From assembly GCF_035918315.1 (NCBI RefSeq), contig NZ_CP142146.1, forward strand, positions 868,001 to 932,000: 64,000 bases of DNA. The letters are read 5' to 3'. Numbering within the stretch: the first letter of the stretch is position 1; each line of letters begins with the position of its first letter. The stretch is from Vagococcus jeotgali. GTDB lineage: Bacteria > Bacillota > Bacilli > Lactobacillales > Vagococcaceae. Shown piece after piece: positions 25,474-34,411 of this stretch. Position numbers and translations under genes: made by a program. The notes under the pieces were generated by a model. That model was given only the letters and a program-made list of their open reading frames with translations. It was not told the DNA's origin and did no database searches.

Positions 25474-25977
25474 TTACAAATTTATTATATAATGATTGAT
25501 TATCTGCCTATTTAGTATGATTGTGTTCTTTAATTGGCCACCATAATATAAAATAATCGCTTTTGATCCTTCGTTATCTTGATGACAGGTTAATAAAACT
25601 TCTGAAAGTCCTAACCTTTTTGCCTCAGCTAATAGTAAATTTAAACTTGTCTTCCCATAACCTTGTTTTTGGTACTTAGGTCTAGTTGAATAGCTAATGT
25701 GTCCTCCGTCCTTCTCTAATTGTTTGTTAAGCTTTGGCTTAATATCTGCTATGCCCAGTACCTCTTTATTTTCATCTACTAAAAAATATTGAAAAGATTG
25801 AACGCGTTGTTGATAATTGGCTTTTTCAAGATGTGACAGCATTTTTTTCCATGTTGAGATATCAGAATAGGACGCTAGATTATTACTACCATGAATAATC
25901 ATATGATGGGCTAAGCATTCTTTTTTAAAAGATAAGATATCCTCATTTGAGATAGACCTATAAGAAACTAGTTTCAT
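25474..25977 (-). CDS. GNAT-family N-acetyltransferase
   Basis: 167-residue acetyltransferase. The acetyl-CoA-binding segment is RPKYQKQGYGKTSLNLLLAE (Q/RxxGxG/A-type loop), followed by LGLSEVLLTCHQDNEGSKAI, the usual B-motif with the Asn of the GNAT fold. It resembles the general predicted-acetyltransferase group; the substrate is unknown. It begins 17 bp after the tryptophan-type ABC ATPase gene on the same strand and is probably the last gene of that operon. Confidence 0.82.
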   Translation of the reverse strand: MKLVSYRSISNEDILSFKKECLAHHMIIHGSNNLASYSDISTWKKMLSHLEKANYQQRVQSFQYFLVDENKEVLGIADIKPKLNKQLEKDGGHISYSTRPKYQKQGYGKTSLNLLLAEAKRLGLSEVLLTCHQDNEGSKAIILYYGGQLKNTIILNRQIINHYIINL

Positions 25978-25994
25978 AGTTTTACCTTCGCTTT

Positions 25995-26744
25995 CTACAA
26001 ATCAAAAAACTGTAGTAAACTTGTCATGTCAAGTTTGTGTTTTTCTTCCTGAGATAGATCAACACTAATCTGTCCTGAATCAAGAACAATCAAGCGATTG
26101 CCGTAAGTTAGAGCATCTTCCATACGATGAGTGATCATTAAACAAGTCAATTTATTATCACTAATGGTACTTGCCGTCAACTCCATTAATTGCTTGCTTG
26201 TTTTTGGATCAAGAGCAGCAGTGTGTTCATCTAATAATAATATATCAGGTTTTTGAATGGTTGCCATTAATAAGCTTAGAGCTTGTCTTTGCCCTCCAGA
26301 TAAATGTCCTGCTGGTGTGTCGATGTGTTGCTCCAGTCCATTACCTGTTTTTTGGCATAATTCAAAAAATAATTCCTTTTGTTGGTTTAATTCTCGCCTC
26401 TTAAGGCCACGCTTCTTTCCTCTTAGTTGAGCTAATAACAAGTTTTCAGCAACTGTCATTCTAGGTGCTGTTCCTTGCTTTGGATCTTGAAATACTCTAG
26501 CGATATATTTAGCTCTTTTTTCCTCTGAATCTTTCGTCACATTTTGTTGACTGATGAAAACATTACCACTGGTTAAATCAAGTTGACCTGAGATAGTATT
26601 AAATAAAGTTGACTTTCCAGCACCATTCCCACCTAATATCGTAATGAAATCACCTTCATTTACGGTAAGGTTCAAGTGATTCATAATCACACGTCCCTCA
26701 TCAACTTCTTTATACCCATTTTGAATACTTAAGACCGATTTCAT
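25995..26744 (-). CDS. trpZ: ABC transporter ATP-binding protein (tryptophan-type uptake system)
   Basis: 249-residue ATPase powering the importer encoded with the next two genes. Walker A GGNGAGKST is at ~38-46, the signature LSGGQRQALSL at ~148, Walker B ILLLDEHTAALD, and the switch His in CLMITHRMED. It overlaps the permease stop by four bases (ATGA), which implies translational coupling. The substrate is inferred from the Trp leader peptide upstream and from similarity of the set to streptococcal TrpXYZ. Confidence 0.88.
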   Translation of the reverse strand: MKSVLSIQNGYKEVDEGRVIMNHLNLTVNEGDFITILGGNGAGKSTLFNTISGQLDLTSGNVFISQQNVTKDSEEKRAKYIARVFQDPKQGTAPRMTVAENLLLAQLRGKKRGLKRRELNQQKELFFELCQKTGNGLEQHIDTPAGHLSGGQRQALSLLMATIQKPDILLLDEHTAALDPKTSKQLMELTASTISDNKLTCLMITHRMEDALTYGNRLIVLDSGQISVDLSQEEKHKLDMTSLLQFFDL

Positions 26745-27619
26745 ACACGATGCCCCCCTTGTTTTTGTTTTATTTTTCGACTGATTTCAGGGATAATTAA
26801 ACATACTCCTAAAATCACTGATGAATAAAATTTTAAATAAGTCGTATCAAGACTTAATTTGATAACGATTAAAATTAATAATTGGTAAATAACACTCCCA
26901 ACTACAATAGCAATAAAACGCTCTAACATCGTCAATTCACCAAATAATAACTCGCCTAAAATAATAGATGCTAGACCGATAATAATAACACCAATCCCCT
27001 TATTAACATCAGCATAGCCTTCATTTTGAGCAATCAATGCTCCTGATAAGCCTATTAACCCATTTGAGATAACCAAACCTAAGATTGTCATTCTGTCTGT
27101 GTAGATTCCTAATGATTTCGCCATCACTGGATTGTCTCCAGTTGCAATATAAGCTTGGCCTAAATCAGTATTTAAAAAAGTCATTAATAAAAAGATAACT
27201 AATATAACGATAAAAAGACCAATGACAATCACATTAAAATATGGTGGTAAGTGCCAGTCATCAAGAATATCAAATAATTTCGATTGATTTAAAAGAGATA
27301 GGTTAGGTGTTCTCATAATAAAGAGCATCACAGAATTTAAAGCACTCATGACTAAAATTCCCGACAAAATAACAGGAATTTTTCCTTTCGTATAAAGTAA
27401 TCCTGTTGTCAAACCAGCTAACATGCCAGCTAGCATACCTAATAAAGTAGCTATAATCGGGTGGATTCCGTGTGTAATAGCCGTGACACAAACTACTCCT
27501 CCTAGGGGAAAACTACCTTCTGTTGTTAGATCTGTAAAATTTAATATTCGGTAAGTTAGAAAAATCCCTAAGCCCAGAATAGACCATAATAATCCTTGTG
27601 CGATAGTTGATGTTATCAT
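26741..27619 (-). CDS. trpY: ABC transporter permease (tryptophan-type uptake system)
   Basis: 292-residue inner membrane permease of the branched-chain-amino-acid-like type, with 8-9 transmembrane segments. Start IAQGLLWSILGLGIFLTYRI, motif FTDLTTEGSFPLGG, and the conserved cytoplasmic GLVISNGLIGLSGALIAQNE typical of this permease group. It overlaps both neighbours by four bases (ATGA). It forms the membrane pore for the ATPase and binding protein encoded beside it. Confidence 0.88.
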   Translation of the reverse strand: MITSTIAQGLLWSILGLGIFLTYRILNFTDLTTEGSFPLGGVVCVTAITHGIHPIIATLLGMLAGMLAGLTTGLLYTKGKIPVILSGILVMSALNSVMLFIMRTPNLSLLNQSKLFDILDDWHLPPYFNVIVIGLFIVILVIFLLMTFLNTDLGQAYIATGDNPVMAKSLGIYTDRMTILGLVISNGLIGLSGALIAQNEGYADVNKGIGVIIIGLASIILGELLFGELTMLERFIAIVVGSVIYQLLILIVIKLSLDTTYLKFYSSVILGVCLIIPEISRKIKQKQGGHRV

Positions 27620-28608
27620 TTTGTCACCTCCTCTTGTAAATCTACTGGCACATGAATATCTAGTTGATTGACTTTCTCTTCATTTATGATTATATCTCCA
27701 GTCTCAAATATGTAAATAGGTGTGTCCTCTGTCTTGATTGTGCCATTTAGTAAATCAGAAACCATTCTGCCTGTCTCAACGCCTAAATCATATTGATTTA
27801 TCCCAACAGTAGCAACTCCTCCTTCATCTACCATCGTATCAACAGATGGAAAAATAGGGATATTAGCTACATCAGCAATGGAGACAACTGTTTGAAAGCC
27901 ATTAGCTATCGTATTATCTGTGGGAATATAAATCGCATCTACCTCTTTAGTCATGACTTGAGACATTTGTGCTATTTCATTTGTCGAAGGTACTGGATAA
28001 TGTTTAACTTGTAATCCTTCTTTTTTGGCAATGTCAGTAAATCTATTCACTTGTGATAAGGAATTATCTTCTGCTGATGAATATAAGACACCAACTGTTT
28101 TTAATTGAGGAACTAGCTGTTTCATTAATGCTACTTGTGCTTCCACTGGAGCTTGATCACTGACTCCTGTGATGTTTCCTCCAGGGTTTTCATTAGATGC
28201 TACTAACCCTGCCGCTTTTGGATCGCTAATTGCTCCTAAAACAATAGGGATATCAGTAGTTTGATTAGCCAATGACTGAGCAGCTGGCGTTGCAATACCT
28301 ACTAAGACATCAGGATGTTTGCTTATAAGCTGTTGACCCATATTCGTTAATTTACTTTGGTCTGCTTGAGCATTTTGCTTAGTTATGGAGATGGTTTCGC
28401 CATCTATAAACCCTTCTTTGGCTAACTCATCAATCATACCTTCATAAATTTTATCTAAAGCTGGGTGACTGACATATTGTAAGATGCCTACTTCAGGTAT
28501 ATCTTTATGTTTTACTTGAGGTTGATCTTTTTGACTAGTAAAGAAATTTACAATTAGAACAAACATTATTAAACCAACAGCTACTATCAATTTTTTATTT
28601 TTCATCAT
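27616..28608 (-). CDS. trpX: ABC transporter substrate-binding protein (TrpX-like, PF04392 type)
   Basis: 330 residues. An N-terminal hydrophobic segment (LIVAVGLIMFVLIVNFF) without a lipobox cysteine suggests a membrane-tethered rather than lipid-anchored protein. The ABC_sub_bind domain follows: VGILQYVSHPALDKIYEGMI, ISKHPDVLVGIATPAAQSLA, AISDPKAAGLVASNENPGGN, NQYDLGVETGRMV. GGAGG at 28614-28618 sets ATG 28608, or 28605 with 8-nt spacing; an upstream TTG overlaps the ribosome site. First structural gene of the operon, downstream of a tryptophan leader peptide and attenuator. Confidence 0.87.
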   Translation of the reverse strand: MMKNKKLIVAVGLIMFVLIVNFFTSQKDQPQVKHKDIPEVGILQYVSHPALDKIYEGMIDELAKEGFIDGETISITKQNAQADQSKLTNMGQQLISKHPDVLVGIATPAAQSLANQTTDIPIVLGAISDPKAAGLVASNENPGGNITGVSDQAPVEAQVALMKQLVPQLKTVGVLYSSAEDNSLSQVNRFTDIAKKEGLQVKHYPVPSTNEIAQMSQVMTKEVDAIYIPTDNTIANGFQTVVSIADVANIPIFPSVDTMVDEGGVATVGINQYDLGVETGRMVSDLLNGTIKTEDTPIYIFETGDIIINEEKVNQLDIHVPVDLQEEVTK

Positions 28609-28621
28609 ATTTTCCTCCAAA

Positions 28622-28662
28622 AATAAAAAAGACAGTCCCCCAATTATAATGGGTTACTGTCT
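28622..28662 (-). terminator. Attenuator terminator before the trpXYZ-like operon
   Basis: Minus-strand stem AGACAGT/ACTGTCT with inner CCCA/TGGG (28630-28662), followed by UUUUUUA. It lies between the leader peptide and the trpX start, only ~14 bp from the trpX SD, so transcripts must read through it. Confidence 0.85.
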
Positions 28663-28680
28663 AATTTTTATTAAACAAAA

Positions 28681-28767
28681 ACCACATAGATATCTCTTCT
28701 ATGCGGTCTGATCTGACTATTACCAACGCATAGATACAAATTTAGTCTCACTAAATGTTGTATCTAT
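28681..28767 (-). promoter_or_regulatory. Leader RNA hairpins of the tryptophan transporter operon
   Basis: Two further stems lie between leader peptide and attenuator: 28730-28767 (ATAGATACA / TGTATCTAT with inner ATTTAGT / ACTAAAT) and 28681-28707 (ACCGCATAG / CTATGTGGT). Part of the first arm (CATAGATAC-like sequence) recurs in both, which would let them pair alternatively. This is the layout expected for pause, antiterminator and terminator structures. Confidence 0.6.
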
Positions 28768-28790
28768 ACGTGTTTGTCGTATACATACAA

Positions 28791-28862
28791 CTATCTACGC
28801 CAAGGTTGCCATGCTTTAATGATTAATGGATTGTTATTGGAAATATTTTTTCTTGTTTGCAT
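28791..28862 (-). CDS. Tryptophan leader peptide
   Basis: A 23-codon frame starting at ATG 28862 after GGAGAA, ending KAWQPWRR and a TAG stop. Two Trp codons lie within four near the end; Trp is rare, so this is a strong sign of ribosome-mediated attenuation. It lies ~185 bp upstream of trpX, before alternative hairpins and a terminator. It supports tryptophan as the transported substrate. Confidence 0.8.
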   Translation of the reverse strand: MQTRKNISNNNPLIIKAWQPWRR

Positions 28863-28925
28863 GACTAGTTCTCCTTTTAGTTTCAAGTTTTTTTAATCAT
28901 ATAATTTGAACCGACTCTTGTCAAT

Positions 28926-29576
28926 CTATTCCTCAAAAAAGATTTCCTCTGTTTTTTGACGTTCACTAGAATTTTGTGTCAGTGAAGGGTCTACCTCTTC
29001 TTCAATAGCTTTTACTCTAATTGGTTTTTTCTGCTCTAATTTAGGATCAATGAGTGTAATAAGCGCTTCATCAATAGTTTTTAGTCCACCTTTTAACTCT
29101 GTGAAGGCATATCTACCTTTTTCTTTTCCATCTTCCATAACTATGAAGGTATTTTTCTTAGTTAGGTTATATTTTTTAGCAATATCTGGAAAGTCATATA
29201 CAGGTTGAACATAATAAATTGGCCAAGCACTCTCTTTTAACTCACCATTTTTCTTAATTAATTGATTAACCTCATCCAAACTTGGGTTATTACTAGCATC
29301 TACAATTAAAACCACTTGTTCCCCTTTTTGTTTTAATTGCTCTGGGATTTCAGATTCTAAAATTGTTGTAACTTGCTTGTTTTGTGATTTAATGACAGCA
29401 ACAGATTCAATTTGTTTGTGACGTATAGTAGGTTTCACAACTGAAGCTAAAATAAAGACTAAAACAATAGCAACAATACTTACTATGACAATACTTAATA
29501 ATTTTTTATCAGACTGTAGTTTTTTTAACAAATTTTTAAAGAATCCCTTGAAGTCAATGGATTTTATTTTACTCAT
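28926..29576 (-). CDS. Membrane-anchored protein with thioredoxin-like C-terminal region (unknown function)
   Basis: 216 residues. A cytoplasmic basic start (KSIDFKGFFKNLLKKLQSDK) is followed by one transmembrane helix (~28-48, LSIVIVSIVAIVLVFILAS) and an extracellular part. Its pattern (VVLIVDASNNPSLDEVNQLI, IYYVQPVYDFPDIAKKYNLT, NTFIVMEDGKEKGRY) suggests a thioredoxin-like fold. There is no CXXC, so it would not be a redox enzyme. The tail (residues ~190-216) is highly acidic. Fold is inferred from the pattern; no family name is offered. Divergently transcribed from the MapZ-like gene, separated by 177 bp. Confidence 0.6.
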   Translation of the reverse strand: MSKIKSIDFKGFFKNLLKKLQSDKKLLSIVIVSIVAIVLVFILASVVKPTIRHKQIESVAVIKSQNKQVTTILESEIPEQLKQKGEQVVLIVDASNNPSLDEVNQLIKKNGELKESAWPIYYVQPVYDFPDIAKKYNLTKKNTFIVMEDGKEKGRYAFTELKGGLKTIDEALITLIDPKLEQKKPIRVKAIEEEVDPSLTQNSSERQKTEEIFFEE

Positions 29577-29753
29577 ATATTCTCCACCTTATTTATTCTA
29601 AGCTTCATTATAGCTTATCATGTTCAAATTGAGAATACTTGATTGTAAATAAGCAAAAAATGCTCACTGGTATTGGCTATTATTTTCCCGTATAATAGTT
29701 TATAATGTGTAGGTTGAAGGATCTAGAATGAATATATAAGGGAGCGAATTCTT

Positions 29754-31355
29754 TTGAAAAATGAAGAAAAAAAATGTCCTAGTTGTGGGCACGTATTTAA
29801 GGATGGTCAAACGTACTGTCCAAACTGTGATCTATTTGTTCCAGTAGAAGACCAAGAAAAGATCACAGAAACAACGACAACATCAACAAATACAAATATA
29901 GATGAGTTTTCTGAAACAACAGAAACTCAAGATGAAGCAAACACCATACCTACCTTTAAACATCGAAATATGAAGGCTAGCGAGAGTGATCTAACTCATG
30001 ATGATTCAACCTATTCTAGAGAGGTTGAAGATTCTAAAGAAATTGTAGTTGATCAAGAAGTAGTCGAAACTAAGGAAACAATGATTGAGACACCAGAAAA
30101 AAATGAAGAAACACCACCAGTTGAAGAGGTTGTGATTGAAACAGTAATCCCAACACCTGATGTTGCAACTCAAAACGAGTCACAAGAGAATACCCAACAA
30201 GTCAGCCCTGCATCAAATGGGAATAATCCTACTAGAAAAGATAAGAAAAATAATAATAAAACGGTTAATATTTTAATAGCTATTATAGCCATACTTGTTA
30301 TTTTTGGTGGTGGTTATATTTTCTACTCTCATAATCAACAAACAAAATTAGAAGAGAGAATCACTTTAACCAATGAAGCTGATAAAGCCATACAAGACTT
30401 GTATTTAGCAAATAGTGGTGATATTTTCTTAAAAGCTGGTATTACAAGCGAGGATTTCAAGTCCGTTGAAACAAAAGTCAATGACTTAAAAGGAACTGAG
30501 CAATATGCTAGTTTAAATGAAAAATTAATGCATGCCCAGTCTCTATTTAATAAAGAGCAAGCGATTAATGATTCATTTAAAACGCCAGTTATGGTTGGTG
30601 ATCAATTAAATAAGGAAGCTTATGTTGTTAATGATTCAAAATTAACTCTAGATAAGATTGATCCTGAGGAAAACGGTTTTGATAAACTATATAATCAAGC
30701 TATCAACGAAGCAAATTCACAAAAAAAAGCCTTAAAAGATTTTGATGATACCCTTGAAAAATTATATCGTGATGACAAGGTTGTTAAAGAACCTAGTCAA
30801 CGTATTTATGACAAAGCAGTTGAACAGCTAAAAGCTATTAAAGATCCTGAAGTTAGAAAAGAATTTGAACCAATTCTAAACAAAGTAAAAAAAGAAATTG
30901 ACGAGCAAAACAAAGAACAAGAACTAGCTAGGGAACGTGAAGAAGAGCTGCAACGCCAAAGAGATGAAGAAGCTTACCAAAAGCAATTAGCTAGAGAAGA
31001 AGCTGAAAAAGAACAACAAAAAGCCAAACCAACAACCCCTAAAAAGGAAGCTAATACAAGCAACCAACGTATGGGTAATCGTGAAGATAGCAATATCGAC
31101 CTATCAAATGATGCTTGGGCATGGGCACCTGGTGTAGAGCAGGAATTTATTTCTGAGGTTATCTCTAGAGGGTACGTTGTAGAAGGTGGTTACACACTAG
31201 TTCCTAAGTATGTGGAAAATGGTGAAGGTTTCTACGATTTATACGCGACAACTAATTCAAAAATTTTCCCTAAGAGTAAGCCAGAAGAATTTCCACTATA
31301 CGTCGTAACAGTCAATGCAAAAACTGGTTGGTTTAAAGGAAATGGTCCAAACTAA
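29754..31355 (+). CDS. mapZ: MapZ-family cell-division site protein, zinc-ribbon form
   Basis: 533 residues. N-terminal zinc ribbon (CPSCGH ... CPNCD, residues 8-25), acidic Thr/Glu-rich cytoplasmic region (to ~160), transmembrane helix (~174-192, ILIAIIAILVIFGGGYIFY), extracellular helical domain (~200-380), charged E/K/Q/R linker (~385-430), and a compact C-terminal domain (NDAWAWAPGVEQEFISEVIS ... ENGEGFYDLYATTN ... TVNAKTGWFKGN). The inside-TM-EC1-linker-C2 order matches MapZ, which marks mid-cell and positions FtsZ in streptococci and enterococci. The zinc ribbon is absent from streptococcal MapZ, so the name is moderately sure. The start is TTG 29754 behind GGGAG. Confidence 0.6.
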   Translation: MKNEEKKCPSCGHVFKDGQTYCPNCDLFVPVEDQEKITETTTTSTNTNIDEFSETTETQDEANTIPTFKHRNMKASESDLTHDDSTYSREVEDSKEIVVDQEVVETKETMIETPEKNEETPPVEEVVIETVIPTPDVATQNESQENTQQVSPASNGNNPTRKDKKNNNKTVNILIAIIAILVIFGGGYIFYSHNQQTKLEERITLTNEADKAIQDLYLANSGDIFLKAGITSEDFKSVETKVNDLKGTEQYASLNEKLMHAQSLFNKEQAINDSFKTPVMVGDQLNKEAYVVNDSKLTLDKIDPEENGFDKLYNQAINEANSQKKALKDFDDTLEKLYRDDKVVKEPSQRIYDKAVEQLKAIKDPEVRKEFEPILNKVKKEIDEQNKEQELAREREEELQRQRDEEAYQKQLAREEAEKEQQKAKPTTPKKEANTSNQRMGNREDSNIDLSNDAWAWAPGVEQEFISEVISRGYVVEGGYTLVPKYVENGEGFYDLYATTNSKIFPKSKPEEFPLYVVTVNAKTGWFKGNGPN

Positions 31356-31442
31356 ATAAGTTATAAAAATGCTCAATTTAAAGAAGTTGACTCGCTACTG
31401 TCAACCTCTTTTCTTAAGTAAAAAATAATGGAGGTTCAAACT

Positions 31443-33143
31443 ATGTCTTTTGATGGTATATTTACACATCTAATGGTGGCAGAATTAGAAAAAGAATTAA
31501 AGGCTGGCCGCCTATCTAAAGTTCATCAGCCTTATGAAAATGAATTGATGTTAGTCTTTAGAAGTAATCGCCAAAATCATACCCTACTGCTTTCTGCTCA
31601 TCCAAGTTATTCTAGAGTCCAACTTACAAAAATGACTTACAAAAATCCGGCAAGTCCACCTAACTTTTGTATGACGGTCAGAAAACATTTAGAAGGTAGT
31701 TTGTTAAAAGAGATTAAACAAGTACAAAACGATCGAATTATTAATTTTTATTTCGAGAGCCGAAATGATTTAGGTGATTTAGAAGATATTGTCTTGACGG
31801 TCGAATTAATGGGAAGACATAGTAATATTATGTTAGTCAACCAAGAGACAAATCGAATCATTGACGCGATTAAACATGTTGGCATTAGTGTGAATAGTTT
31901 TAGAACGATTTTACCAGGTTCAGAATATCTCACTCCTCCCCTACAAGATAAATTAAATCCTTGGCATTTATCAGGTGAGGAATTATTTAAAGAATTAAAT
32001 AGTATTCAAGAGATGTCACCACAGCTCATTCAAGAAACATTTGAAGGGTTTGGTAAGGACACTGCTGAAGAGTTGATTTATCGTTTTAAAAAACAACAAG
32101 ATAACAAAATTACTATCTGGAATCAGTTTTTCAAAGACCTTTCACAACCTGTTCCAACAATTGGTTTAGTTAAACACAAAGAACTATTCGCCCCTATTGC
32201 TTTTGAGTATTATGATAGCATCATAAATCAGTTTGATAGCTTAAGTGAGTTGCTTGACGGTTACTACGGAGGAAAAGCTGAGAAGGATCGTGTGAAGCAG
32301 CAAGCTGGGGAATTAATTAGAAAAGTCAAAAATGATTTAGCTAAACTTAAAAAGAAAACAAAGAAATTAGAACAATCATTGATTGATGCTGATCAAGCAG
32401 AGATTTACCGAATCAAAGGTGAATTACTGACGACATTTTTACATGATGTACCACGTGGTGTGACTGAGGTTTCTTTACTAAACTACTATGATGGAGATAC
32501 ACCTATCACTATTGCTTTAAATGAAACCCTAACGCCTAATCAAAATGCTCAAAAATATTTTCAGCGCTATCAAAAACTTAAAAACGGGGTTTCTAGTGTT
32601 AAAGAGCAATTAGAAAAAACAAAATATGAGCAAATCTATTTAGAATCTGTTTTAGCTCAATTAGATATGGCAACGCCACAAGATGTGGAATTGATTAAAG
32701 AAGAGCTTGTTGCTCAAAGGTATATTAGATTAAAATCTAAACAGAAAACCAAAAAGAAAACTGCTCTATCTAAGCCTAATCAATATGAATCAAGTGATGG
32801 TGACATGATAATGGTCGGTAAAAACAATTTACAAAATGATCAATTAACACTAAAATCATCAAGTAAAACAGATATTTGGTTACATGCTAAAGATATCCCT
32901 GGTTCACACGTTGTCATTAAAAATAGCCAACCTAGTGAGCAAACACTTTACGAAGCAGCTCTTCTTGCTGCCTATCATTCGAAATACCGATTATCAGCTT
33001 CGGTACCAGTTGATTATGTTGCTATTAAACATCTTAAAAAACCAAATGGTGCCAAACCTGGTTATGTCATTTATGAAAATCAAAGAACATTGTTTGTAAC
33101 ACCTAGTGAAGAAGAAGTTAATCAGATAAAAAAAATTAAGTAG
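31443..33143 (+). CDS. rqcH: Rqc2/NEMF-type ribosome quality control protein RqcH
   Basis: NFACT protein that binds the 50S subunit with stalled peptidyl-tRNA and directs alanine tailing; formerly annotated as fibronectin-binding protein FbpA/YloA. 566 residues. NFACT-N (SFDGIFTHLMVAELEKELKA, GRLSKVHQPYENELMLVFRS), middle helix-hairpin-helix and coiled coil (~280-330, KVKNDLAKLKKKTKKLEQSL), and C-terminal NFACT-R (DIWLHAKDIPGSHVVIK; YHSKYRLSASVPVDY). ATG 31443 is preferred over 31428, because GGAGG (31431-31435) is its ribosome site. Followed after 11 bp by the beta-propeller gene, probably co-transcribed. Confidence 0.93.
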   Translation: MSFDGIFTHLMVAELEKELKAGRLSKVHQPYENELMLVFRSNRQNHTLLLSAHPSYSRVQLTKMTYKNPASPPNFCMTVRKHLEGSLLKEIKQVQNDRIINFYFESRNDLGDLEDIVLTVELMGRHSNIMLVNQETNRIIDAIKHVGISVNSFRTILPGSEYLTPPLQDKLNPWHLSGEELFKELNSIQEMSPQLIQETFEGFGKDTAEELIYRFKKQQDNKITIWNQFFKDLSQPVPTIGLVKHKELFAPIAFEYYDSIINQFDSLSELLDGYYGGKAEKDRVKQQAGELIRKVKNDLAKLKKKTKKLEQSLIDADQAEIYRIKGELLTTFLHDVPRGVTEVSLLNYYDGDTPITIALNETLTPNQNAQKYFQRYQKLKNGVSSVKEQLEKTKYEQIYLESVLAQLDMATPQDVELIKEELVAQRYIRLKSKQKTKKKTALSKPNQYESSDGDMIMVGKNNLQNDQLTLKSSSKTDIWLHAKDIPGSHVVIKNSQPSEQTLYEAALLAAYHSKYRLSASVPVDYVAIKHLKKPNGAKPGYVIYENQRTLFVTPSEEEVNQIKKIK

Positions 33144-33154
33144 GAGTAAATATT

Positions 33155-34360
33155 ATGAGATATCGTATTGTTTTAATTGGAGTTATTGGTATAGCCTTAA
33201 TGGTTTTTGCCTTTAGCTATGTTGTTTATGGTTTATTATTTAAAAAGAAATTAAAAAATAAAACTTGGAATGTGATAATGGTTATTGTCTTTATCTTAGG
33301 TGGGGCTTTACTTTATTCACCAGCTAGACAATACATTGATTCAAAAGAAAATAGGCAAACAACTACCAGTCATGTTGTTGAATATAATGGTAAAAAAATC
33401 AAAACAGAGGCCAATGCTAAAGAACGCCTCACACTCCCATCTGTCTATGGAAGTATTGATGCAACTCACCCTTCTGTTATTTCTTTTGAAGAGCCTTGGC
33501 ATGGGTATCGCTACTGGATGGCAGTGACGCCTTATCCAGAAGGAAAAGCACTTTACGAAAACCCTCATGTGTTTAAATCAAATGACTTAATTTCATGGGT
33601 ACCTGATGAGAGTAATCCACTAGACGAGCCTGTTAGTGAGAAATTCAATAAGAATGGGACACCTATGCAATATGATTCAGATACGCATATTATCTATAAT
33701 AAAGAAGATAAACGCTTAGAAGTTTTTTGGCGCTATGTGGATGATGTGAGTCATGAATTTATCATCTATAGAAGAACGTCATCAAATGGAGAAGATTGGA
33801 CGAAAAAAGAAGAGATTTACCGAGCTGATAGACGTAAGGAAGACATGCTTTCTCCTGCATTCATTAAAGATGAAGATGGTTATAAATTATGGTATGTTGC
33901 TGATGGTTATCGCATTTGGTATCGTGAAAGTAAAGATGGTTTTAACTGGAGTAAACCAACTGAAGTAGAAGTACCTTATGAGGTAGAAGGTATGAAGCAT
34001 TGGCATTTGGATGTTCAACCAACAGACCTAGGTTATGAAATGGTTGTAGTTGGTTTCAAATCAACAGCTGAAAACAACTTGTCTGATCGTCATGTCATGA
34101 ATTTATATTATTCAAAATCTAAAGACAATAAAAATTGGGATACCTTACAACCCATTATTTTCCCAACTCAAAATAAAGAAGGTTTTGATGGTAAAGGTCT
34201 CTATCGTAGTGCCCTGCTAAAAGAAGATGGAAATTATTATGTTTTTTACAGTGGTATTGGCTATGATGAAACTAGAGGTGTCTCAATTGCAACAGGTAAA
34301 GACATTATGAATTTAAAAGGAATGGACTTTACTAACTATAAGAATCTAATCAAAGACTAA
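33155..34360 (+). CDS. Membrane-anchored beta-propeller protein, glycosidase-like (unknown function)
   Basis: 401 residues. Two transmembrane helices near the N-terminus (RIVLIGVIGIALMVFAFSYV; VIMVIVFILGGALLYSP). The extracellular domain then has repeats typical of five-bladed propellers of the GH43/GH32/GH68 type: PSVISFEEPWHGYRYWMAVT, HVFKSNDLISWVPDESNP, FIIYRRTSSNGEDWTKKEEI, GLYRSALLKEDGNYYVFYSG. The SxDGxxW-like strings mark blade edges. Whether it is an active glycosidase is not clear. It is 11 bp after rqcH and shares its transcript; a bidirectional terminator follows. Confidence 0.7.
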   Translation: MRYRIVLIGVIGIALMVFAFSYVVYGLLFKKKLKNKTWNVIMVIVFILGGALLYSPARQYIDSKENRQTTTSHVVEYNGKKIKTEANAKERLTLPSVYGSIDATHPSVISFEEPWHGYRYWMAVTPYPEGKALYENPHVFKSNDLISWVPDESNPLDEPVSEKFNKNGTPMQYDSDTHIIYNKEDKRLEVFWRYVDDVSHEFIIYRRTSSNGEDWTKKEEIYRADRRKEDMLSPAFIKDEDGYKLWYVADGYRIWYRESKDGFNWSKPTEVEVPYEVEGMKHWHLDVQPTDLGYEMVVVGFKSTAENNLSDRHVMNLYYSKSKDNKNWDTLQPIIFPTQNKEGFDGKGLYRSALLKEDGNYYVFYSGIGYDETRGVSIATGKDIMNLKGMDFTNYKNLIKD

Positions 34361-34368
34361 AAAAAGCG

Positions 34369-34410
34369 AAAAAGCCTCAATGACTAAGCAAAAGTCATTG
34401 AGGCTTTTTT
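34369..34410. terminator. Bidirectional terminator between the propeller gene and folA
   Basis: 17-bp perfect stem AAAAAGCCTCAATGACT / AGTCATTGAGGCTTTTT with a 7-nt loop. Serves both convergent genes; the folA stop is at 34412. Confidence 0.92.
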
Positions 34411-34411
34411 A

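Noticed and set aside
28622-28862. T-box riboswitch before the ABC transporter
   Set aside because: No recognisable T-box core sequence was seen; the Trp-rich leader frame explains the structure better.
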